From: DATFQE01 sp963738205
Lineage (GTDB): Bacteria; Actinomycetota; Thermoleophilia; Gaiellales; Gaiellaceae
Length of the DNA: 64,000 nucleotides
Assembly: GCA_963738205.1 (NCBI GenBank)
Contig: CAVTVQ010000007.1
Location: forward strand, 620,001 to 684,000
Reading direction: 5' to 3'
The notes below the pieces were generated by a model that was not told the origin of the DNA, made no database searches, and saw nothing but the letters and a program-made list of their open reading frames with translations. Shown here one piece after another: positions 58,585 through 64,000 of this stretch (positions are counted from its first letter, which is position 1; each line of letters opens with the position of its first letter). The position numbers were made by a program, and so were the translations under genes.

Positions 58585-59652
58585 ATGACGGAGCTTCCGC
58601 TACCGCCGCACTTCGACCCAACACGCGTGGACGAGGTCTGGCGGGTCGCGTACAACCACCTCGCCGGCAAGGCTCGCGAGTGGGGCGATCGCCACTCCGT
58701 GGCGGCGGCAGCCGACGACGGATTCCGCATCTGTCTCGTGTTGGTCGACGTCCAGAACACGTTCTGCATCCCGGGCTTCGAGCTCTACGTCGCCGGTCGT
58801 TCCGGCAGTGGAGCCGTCGACGACAACCGGCGGCTGTGCTCGTTCCTGTACCGGAACCTCGAGACGATCACCCAGATCGTCCCAACCATGGACACGCACC
58901 GCGTCATGCAGATCTTCCACCCGATCTGGCTGGTGGACGACGACGGCAACCACCCGCCCCCGTACACGCTGGTCTCGTCCGAGGACGTCGAGAGCGGGCG
59001 CTGGCGGTTCAACCCGGCCGTGGCGGCGAGCGTGCAGATCGAGGAGGACTACGCCCAGGCCCAGCTTCGCCACTACGTCCGCGAGCTCGAGGCAGGCGGG
59101 AAGTACAGCCTGACGATCTGGCCGTACCACGCCATGCTCGGCGGCATCGGCCACGCGCTCGTGTCGGCCGTCGAGGAGGCAGTCTTCTTCCACTCGATCG
59201 CCCGCTACTCGCAGCCCGACTTCCAGGTGAAGGGCGAGAACCCGCTCACGGAGCACTACTCGATGCTCGGGCCCGAGGTGACGCACGGCCCCGACGGCGA
59301 GCTGATCGCGAGCGTCAACGACGCGCTGATCGAGCGGCTGCTCGACTTCGACGCGGTGCTCGTGGCCGGGCAGGCGAAGAGCCACTGCGTGGCCTGGACG
59401 ATCGACGACCTGCTCGAGGGCGACGACGAGCGCGAGCGAGCGCTCGCCCCGCGCACCTACCTGCTCGAGGACTGCACGTCCCCGGTCGTCGTGCCCGGGG
59501 AGGTCGACTACTCCGACGAGGCCGACGCCGCCTTCCGCCGCTTCGCGGACGCCGGCATGCACGTCGTGCGCTCCACCGAGCCGATGGAGTCCTGGCCCGG
59601 TCTAGGCGAGCTGCTTCAGGTGACGAGCTCGAGCCGCGCGTTGGGCCGGTAG
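58585..59652 (+). CDS. Isochorismatase-fold cysteine amidohydrolase (nicotinamidase-like)
   Basis: 355 residues, ATG 58585. Cysteine-hydrolase fold: CLVLVDVQNTFCIPGFEL (catalytic Asp near 55), PYHAMLGGIGHALVSAVEEA, and the nucleophile Cys in VLVAGQAKSHCVAWTIDDLL (about 269). A Lys candidate follows the expected order less clearly. The protein is much longer than PncA (about 190-210), with a 45-residue N-terminal extension and internal insertions. It faces a nicotinate phosphoribosyltransferase gene (37-base overlap), consistent with nicotinamide to nicotinate conversion, though other amides are possible. Confidence 0.78.
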   Translation: MTELPLPPHFDPTRVDEVWRVAYNHLAGKAREWGDRHSVAAAADDGFRICLVLVDVQNTFCIPGFELYVAGRSGSGAVDDNRRLCSFLYRNLETITQIVPTMDTHRVMQIFHPIWLVDDDGNHPPPYTLVSSEDVESGRWRFNPAVAASVQIEEDYAQAQLRHYVRELEAGGKYSLTIWPYHAMLGGIGHALVSAVEEAVFFHSIARYSQPDFQVKGENPLTEHYSMLGPEVTHGPDGELIASVNDALIERLLDFDAVLVAGQAKSHCVAWTIDDLLEGDDERERALAPRTYLLEDCTSPVVVPGEVDYSDEADAAFRRFADAGMHVVRSTEPMESWPGLGELLQVTSSSRALGR

Positions 59653-60698
59653 CGCCGCCCGACCTTGGCCGACGGCCGCCCGTCGGTCATGACGACGTCG
59701 GCCGTGAAGTCGTTCTCGCCGCGGATCAGCGACGAGCCGACGCCGTACGAGTCGACCGGCACGCCCAGATCCTCGAACCGCTTGATCTTCTCGACCGTGA
59801 ACCCGCCCGAGGCGACGATCTTGACCCCCTCGTAGCCGTCGGCGTCGAGTGCTTCGCGCACCTTGTGGACGAGGCGCTCGTTGACGCCGCGGGGGTCGAA
59901 GTCCCCCAGCTCGTTCCAGAGCGAGCGGTCGACGAGCTGGCTGCTGGTGTCGAGCCGCACGCCCCAGAGCCGCGGGCCGAGCGCGCGGGCGACTTCCAGC
60001 GCAGTCCGCACCGAGTCGTTCTCGAAGTCGACGAGCACGACGATGTTGAACTCCGGCGGCGCCCACTCCGCGAACTTCGTCGCCGCGAGCACGGTATTGC
60101 CTCCGTACGCCGAGATCAGTGCATGCGGCACGGTCCCGACCCCGGTGCCGCCCCACCACGACGCCTGCGCGTCCGTGGTCATTCCGATCGGCGCGCCGAT
60201 GAGGGCGCCGGCGACGTAGGCCGCATAGCCGTCGCCCGTCTGGACGCGGTGGTGGTCGTGGCGCGCCGGCATGAAGATGATCGGCTTGCGGTTCGCCGCT
60301 TCGAGCACGCGCGTGACGTTGGTCGCGATCAGCGTTCGCCGTGCCAGCGTGCCGAGGTACGCCGTCTCCAGATGGGCGAAGAGCATGTAGTCGCCCTCGA
60401 TCGTCATCACGGTCTCCCACGGCTCGAGTCGGTCGGCGTCGTACAGCGCATGGACCGTCAGCTCCTCCCAGTCGTCTGCGCACAGCTTGAGGATCGCGAT
60501 CGCCTCGTCGATGCCGCCCAGCACGGCGTCGTGCTTCTGGAACACCTGCATGACGACGCGCGGATGGCGCCCGTCGGCGAGCAGGGCCGCTCGCGTGTGG
60601 TTGAAGTACGCGTCGGTGTAGTAGCCCTCCCGCATCTTCTCGACGGGGAGGTCGAAGATCTCGGGCGGGAGGCGCCTAGGCCGGGTCTCGACCGCCAT
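59616..60698 (-). CDS. pncB: Nicotinate phosphoribosyltransferase
   Basis: 360 residues, ATG 60698, overlapping the DUF1385 stop by 23 bases. NAPRTase motifs: EGYYTDAYFNHTRA at the start, FQKHDAVLGG, TIEGDYMLFAHLETAYLGTLARRT, a catalytic His in PARHDHHRVQTGDGYAAYVAG, VGTVPHALISAYGGNT, LWGVRLDTSSQLVDRSLWNELGDFDPRGVNERLV, and IVASGGFTVEKIKRF. It converts nicotinate and PRPP to nicotinate mononucleotide for NAD salvage. With the facing amidohydrolase it could form a two-step route from nicotinamide. Confidence 0.88.
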   Translation of the reverse strand: MAVETRPRRLPPEIFDLPVEKMREGYYTDAYFNHTRAALLADGRHPRVVMQVFQKHDAVLGGIDEAIAILKLCADDWEELTVHALYDADRLEPWETVMTIEGDYMLFAHLETAYLGTLARRTLIATNVTRVLEAANRKPIIFMPARHDHHRVQTGDGYAAYVAGALIGAPIGMTTDAQASWWGGTGVGTVPHALISAYGGNTVLAATKFAEWAPPEFNIVVLVDFENDSVRTALEVARALGPRLWGVRLDTSSQLVDRSLWNELGDFDPRGVNERLVHKVREALDADGYEGVKIVASGGFTVEKIKRFEDLGVPVDSYGVGSSLIRGENDFTADVVMTDGRPSAKVGRRYRPNARLELVT

Positions 60699-61464
60699 GC
60701 TCCAACCTCAGGCAGGCGGCGAGCGCCGCTTCGGCCACCTCGAGCTGCTCTGCGGTCGGCTCGGCCGTGGCCAGTCGGTGCTGCAGCTCGTGGCCGGGCT
60801 TGGCGAGCACCTGCGAGAGCCGGTTGTCGGGGTGCCGGACCATCCAGCTGAAGATCTCCGTCGAGACGGCCACGGCGCCGAGGGCAGCCGCTCCGCGGGC
60901 CGCGCTGCGCAGGTGGGCGGGAGCGCGGGCGGCGAGCGCGTTGCCGACCGCCATCGTGGCGAGCAGCGGGCCAAGCAGGTGGGAGCCACAGCGCTCGTGC
61001 TCCTTCTCGCGCGCCTCGCCGTGCTCGTAGCTGCCGATCGAGATGTGCTCGGCACCGTGGTAGGCCGCCAACTCGCCGCCGCGCAGGGCGAAAGCGGCCG
61101 GCGCGAGCGACGCCACCGTCGCCACGACCTCCTGGGCCGCCGGCGTCAACGAACGCGAGCCGCGCGCGAGGCCGGCGATCGCGGCGCTGGCGACCATCGC
61201 AGTGAGCACGCGCGGACGCTCGAACGGAAGCCGCGCCTCGGGCAATCGGCGGCGGATCTCGGGGAGGACCATGAAGACCTCGGCGAGCTTGGCCGGGCCG
61301 CGGAGCAGCGGATTTTCGACGTCGGCGGAGCGGAAGCGCTTGGGTGCGGACTCCACACGCAGCGTCCCATCCGGCAGTCGAACCGCGCACGCCCAGGCGC
61401 TCGGGCCGTGCACGAGCACACCGTTCGCGAGTGCCATTCCGCCCAGCCGGAGCTTCGGTTCCAT
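60676..61464 (-). CDS. DUF1385 family membrane protein (YqhQ-like)
   Basis: 262 residues from ATG 61464; an upstream open frame to 61785 is shadow. Starts KLRLGGMALANGVLVHGPSAWACAVR, matching the GGQAVIEGVMMRGP region of DUF1385 in a diverged form. Other marks: AYHGAEHISIGSYEHGE, HERCGSHLLGPLLATMAVGNAL and HPDNRLSQVLAKPGHELQHRLATAEPTAEQLEVAEAAL. Two or three membrane segments. The His/Cys residues suggest metal binding, but function is unproven. Part of the methyltransferase-M20-DUF1385-pncB gene group. Confidence 0.78.
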   Translation of the reverse strand: MEPKLRLGGMALANGVLVHGPSAWACAVRLPDGTLRVESAPKRFRSADVENPLLRGPAKLAEVFMVLPEIRRRLPEARLPFERPRVLTAMVASAAIAGLARGSRSLTPAAQEVVATVASLAPAAFALRGGELAAYHGAEHISIGSYEHGEAREKEHERCGSHLLGPLLATMAVGNALAARAPAHLRSAARGAAALGAVAVSTEIFSWMVRHPDNRLSQVLAKPGHELQHRLATAEPTAEQLEVAEAALAACLRLEHGGRDPA

Positions 61465-61478
61465 TCCGAACAGGCTAC

Positions 61479-62771
61479 TCAGCCGAGCACGGTCTGCGCG
61501 GCGTGCCGGAGAAAGCGGACACCGAGCTCGAGGTCGTCCACATGCGCGCGCTCGTCGGCCGAATGGACGAGTCTGGCGGCCAGCTCGGGGTCCATCGTCC
61601 GCATCGGGAAGAAGCCGTACGCGATCGTGCCGAAGGCCTCGCGCAACCAGTGGCTGTCCGTGAAGCCGGCCACCATCACCGGAGCGGCCACGGCGCCCGG
61701 CTCGATGCTCTCGACGAAGTCCACGACGGCGTTCCAGAGCGGCGACTCCATCGTCGACCGCGTGCCACCGTACGCCTCGATCCACTGGAAGTCGTACGGT
61801 CCGTCGCCGAGCAGCTCGCGCAGCAGCGGCTCCACGTCGGCCGGAAGCTGACCGGGCAGGAGCCTGCAGTCGACCGTCAGGTCGCAGCGAGCCGGGATGA
61901 CGTTCCGCTTCTGCGAGGCCTCGATCATCGTCGGCGCGAGCGTCAGCGAGAGCAGCGGCTCGACCAGGTCGCCTGCCAGCGGATGGATCTCGCGCGCCCG
62001 CTGGAGCGCCTCCTCGACGCTCGCCGGCTTCTCGCCCGTCAGCGCCTCCAGCAGGGCCGTCGTCTCCGGGCCCAGCGAGCGCTCCGGCTCGTAGGCCGCG
62101 AGCCGCTCGATCATCCCCGCCGCCTTGACGAGTGCGTTGTCGGCGATGCCGGGCATCGAGGCGTGCCCGCTGCGGCCGTGGACGCCGACGTTGAACGGCG
62201 CACTCATCTTCTCCGCGGTCGAGCAGAGGTAGAGCACGCGCCCACCGAGCTCGAGGCGGTCACCGGCGCCTTCGTTGAGCGCGTACTCGGCCCGCACTGC
62301 CTCTGGATGCGCCCGGACGAGCCACTGCAGGCCGAAGTCCTCCCCGACCTCTTCGTCGGCCGCCGCGGCGAAGATCAGGTCTCCGGTGGGCTCGAAGCCC
62401 TCCCGCGCCAGCGACGCGATCGCGACCGCGCTCGCGGCCACCTGGCCCTTCATGTCGAGCGCGCCCCGGCCCCACACCTGGTCGTCACGCAACTCGCCGG
62501 ACCAGGGATCGACCTGCCACTCCGCGGCGTCCGCGAGCACCGTGTCCGTGTGGGACAGCAGCAGCAGCCGTGGACCGCCGCTGCCCGGGATGCGCGCCAC
62601 GAGGTTCGCCCGGTCCGGCACCTTGGCGAACAGCTCGCACCGGACGCCGCTGTCCTCCAGGTACGAGCGCAAGAGCTCGGCCGCACGAGTCTCGTTCCCG
62701 GGCGGGTTGACGGTGTCGAGGCGGATCAGCTCGCGGAGGAGGTCGACCGTCTCCTCTCTCAGCGTGGGCAT
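61479..62771 (-). CDS. M20-family metallopeptidase
   Basis: 430 residues, ATG 62771. Zinc ligands: His74 in LLSHTDTV, Asp106 in GRGALDMKG, Glu140/Glu141 in AAADEEVGEDFG, and the later His in GFTDSHWLREAFGTIAYGFFP. A dimerisation domain sits between (VHGRSGHASMPGIADNALVKAA). ArgE/DapE/carboxypeptidase G2-like; substrates are peptides or N-acyl amino acids. It starts five bases after the methyltransferase stop. Confidence 0.88.
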   Translation of the reverse strand: MPTLREETVDLLRELIRLDTVNPPGNETRAAELLRSYLEDSGVRCELFAKVPDRANLVARIPGSGGPRLLLLSHTDTVLADAAEWQVDPWSGELRDDQVWGRGALDMKGQVAASAVAIASLAREGFEPTGDLIFAAAADEEVGEDFGLQWLVRAHPEAVRAEYALNEGAGDRLELGGRVLYLCSTAEKMSAPFNVGVHGRSGHASMPGIADNALVKAAGMIERLAAYEPERSLGPETTALLEALTGEKPASVEEALQRAREIHPLAGDLVEPLLSLTLAPTMIEASQKRNVIPARCDLTVDCRLLPGQLPADVEPLLRELLGDGPYDFQWIEAYGGTRSTMESPLWNAVVDFVESIEPGAVAAPVMVAGFTDSHWLREAFGTIAYGFFPMRTMDPELAARLVHSADERAHVDDLELGVRFLRHAAQTVLG

Positions 62772-62776
62772 GGCGC

Positions 62777-63580
62777 TCAGCGGCGGGTCCCGAGCACGAG
62801 CAGATACCGCCGCGGATGCGTGATCCCGCCGTCACCGTCGGGGTGATTCGTGTCGAAGAAGTCGACCCACGAATGACGCAGCTCCTCCCGTCGCTCGTCG
62901 TCCAGCGACTCCGCCAGCACACGCGTCGGGCCGTAGCTCGTGACGAAGAGCTGCCAGTAGGCCTCGCCGGAAGCGAGCGAGAGGGGAGACAGGTGCTCCT
63001 CGAAGCTGAGGTCGAAGCCGTCGCCCAGGAGTCCCTGCACGTGCTCCTCGCGCCCCCAGTCGAACGGCATCCCGGCACCCGCCGGCGGCGGAGCGGGCTG
63101 GAACGGCGCCATCAGCTTGAAAAGGTCGTGGACGCCCGTGTCGGGGCGCCAGTTGGCGAGCGCGATCCTGCCGCCCGGCCTCACGACCCGCGTCAGTTCG
63201 CGCGCGGTCGCGGCGTGGTCGGGCGCGAACATCTGACCGCAGGTCGACGAGAGGAGGTCGAAGCTCGCGTCGTCGAACTCGAGTGCCTCACAGTCTCCGA
63301 CGACGTAGTCGATCTCGAGCTGCTGATCTCGGGCGCGCTCCACGGCCGTCTCGATCAACGCGGGCGCGAGATCGAGGCCGGTGACGTCGGCGCCGCGTCT
63401 GGCCGCGAGCTCGGCGACAGCCCCCGTTCCGGTCGCCAGGTCGAGCCACGTCTCGCCGCGTTGCGGGTCGAGCCGCTCGACGACCCGCTCGTGGATATCG
63501 GTGAGCGTGTCGGTGACGTTCTGGTACGGGCCTTGGCCCCAGACGACACTGTGCCGCTGTTTCAGCTCCTCGAAGCCCAT
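62777..63580 (-). CDS. Class I SAM-dependent methyltransferase
   Basis: 267 residues from ATG 63580; the longer in-frame stretch upstream is the antisense of rarA. Motif I LDLATGTGAVAELAARRGADVTGLDLAPALIETA (about 45-78), post-motif VGDCEALEFDDASFDLLSSTCGQMF and REL-TRVVRPGGRIALANW. Ubiquinone/menaquinone-type (Methyltransf_11/25) fold; substrate unknown. First gene of the minus-strand group ending at pncB, and divergent from rarA across 25 bases. Confidence 0.87.
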   Translation of the reverse strand: MGFEELKQRHSVVWGQGPYQNVTDTLTDIHERVVERLDPQRGETWLDLATGTGAVAELAARRGADVTGLDLAPALIETAVERARDQQLEIDYVVGDCEALEFDDASFDLLSSTCGQMFAPDHAATARELTRVVRPGGRIALANWRPDTGVHDLFKLMAPFQPAPPPAGAGMPFDWGREEHVQGLLGDGFDLSFEEHLSPLSLASGEAYWQLFVTSYGPTRVLAESLDDERREELRHSWVDFFDTNHPDGDGGITHPRRYLLVLGTRR

Positions 63581-63605
63581 CGGGCCGAGAGCATACTTCG
63601 GCTCG

Positions 63606-64000
63606 GTGAGCGACCTCTTCTCCGACGCGGCGCGCGAACGGCTGCCCGACGTAGCCCCTCTGGCCATCAGGGTGCGGCCCCAGCGGCTGGAGGACTTCGT
63701 CGGCCAGCGCCAGATCCTCGGCGAGCGCTCGGCACTGCGCACGGGCATCGAGCAGGACCGCGTCGGCTCGATGATCCTCTTCGGCCCGCCCGGGAGCGGC
63801 AAGACGACGCTGGCGCGCATCGTTGCCCACACGACGGGCTCCGCCTTCGAGGAGCTCTCGGCCGTCTCGGCCACGGTCGCCGACGTTCGCGGCGTGCTCG
63901 CACGCGCGCGCGAGCGTCTCGGCGCCCAGGGCCAGCGGACGATCCTCTTCCTCGACGAGATCCACCGCTTCAACAAGGCGCAGCAGGACGCGCTGCTGCC
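63606..64000 (+). CDS. rarA: RarA/MgsA replication-associated recombination ATPase (partial)
   Basis: GTG 63606; the gene runs off the right edge after about 131 codons. N-terminus SDLFSDAARERLPDVAPLAIRVRPQRLEDFVGQRQILGERSALRT, then Walker A GPPGSGKTTLAR, the sensor region FEELSAVSATVADVRGVLARARERLG, and Walker B TILFLDEIHRFNKAQQDALL. This matches RarA (WHIP/MgsA), a clamp-loader-like AAA+ protein acting at stalled replication forks. The C-terminal lid and tetramerisation parts lie outside the window. Confidence 0.92.
   Translation, partial: MSDLFSDAARERLPDVAPLAIRVRPQRLEDFVGQRQILGERSALRTGIEQDRVGSMILFGPPGSGKTTLARIVAHTTGSAFEELSAVSATVADVRGVLARARERLGAQGQRTILFLDEIHRFNKAQQDALL

Noticed and set aside
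57426..60851. Plus-strand open frame of over 1100 codons across ftsH, the amidohydrolase and pncB
   Set aside because: It is antisense or out of frame to three recognised genes and has shadow composition.
1..64000. CRISPR arrays, insertion sequences, rRNA
   Set aside because: No regularly spaced direct repeats, transposase-like frames or rRNA-like stretches were found on reading both strands.

Overview
The window is 64 kb of very GC-rich, densely packed chromosome with strong G/C third-position bias, frequent GTG/TTG starts and many 4-base ATGA/GTGA/TTGA gene overlaps. Gene content (SARP-type regulator, DUF3107-like, DUF6220 and DUF1059 proteins, a Cys-less Mrp, class III cyclase, complete 14-gene nuo operon) points to an Actinomycetota chromosome, possibly a deep lineage such as Thermoleophilia. 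That placement is an inference from gene families, not a measured phylogeny.

Layout. 1-3473 (minus): a branched-chain amino-acid type ABC transporter (livH, a livM-livG fusion, and a substrate-binding lipoprotein cut by the left edge). 3538-12038: secreted and surface proteins, namely two small lipoproteins, a BNR-repeat protein, two paralogous small secreted proteins, a membrane protein with a solo AlpA-like HTH protein, and a 994-residue PA-domain subtilase. Several share strong GGGGCC-core terminator hairpins. 12472-17590: fumC, a zinc-ribbon protein, a ferredoxin-NADP reductase-like flavoprotein, a multicopper oxidase, a DUF6220 membrane protein and an ErpA-type Fe-S carrier. 17729-31921 (plus): the complete nuoA-N respiratory complex I operon. 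It is interrupted by only three sizeable gaps: nuoB/C and nuoL/M contain dyads, and nuoF/G holds a REPIN-like inverted repeat.

31918-40311: metallophosphoesterase, a frameshifted membrane adenylate cyclase, UPF0173 hydrolase, DUF1028 protein, tandem cupin-TPR paralogues (the first frameshifted near its stop), a shortened LDH2-family oxidoreductase, a HAD hydrolase and Mrp. 40371-44485: secreted cupin, DUF1059 protein, and a 1112-residue fusion of SARP DNA-binding regulator, one membrane span, beta-propeller and OppA-like solute-binding domain, which is the most unusual protein in the window. 44456-49143: DUF72, inositol-monophosphatase family, DUF1015, YhaM-like nuclease and a DMT transporter.

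49150-54618 (minus): a moxR - DUF58 - BatD-like - VWA - TPR - VWA operon. 54660-58565: YchF-like GTPase, ECF sigma factor, DUF3107-like protein, methylmalonyl-CoA epimerase and a short FtsH. 58585-64000: an isochorismatase-fold amidohydrolase facing a nicotinate phosphoribosyltransferase, DUF1385, M20 peptidase, methyltransferase, and the start of rarA cut by the right edge.

No rRNA, tRNA, CRISPR array, transposase or phage gene was recognised. Two single-base frame disruptions within 4 kb (about 33.28 and 37.10 kb) may be real lesions or assembly errors.
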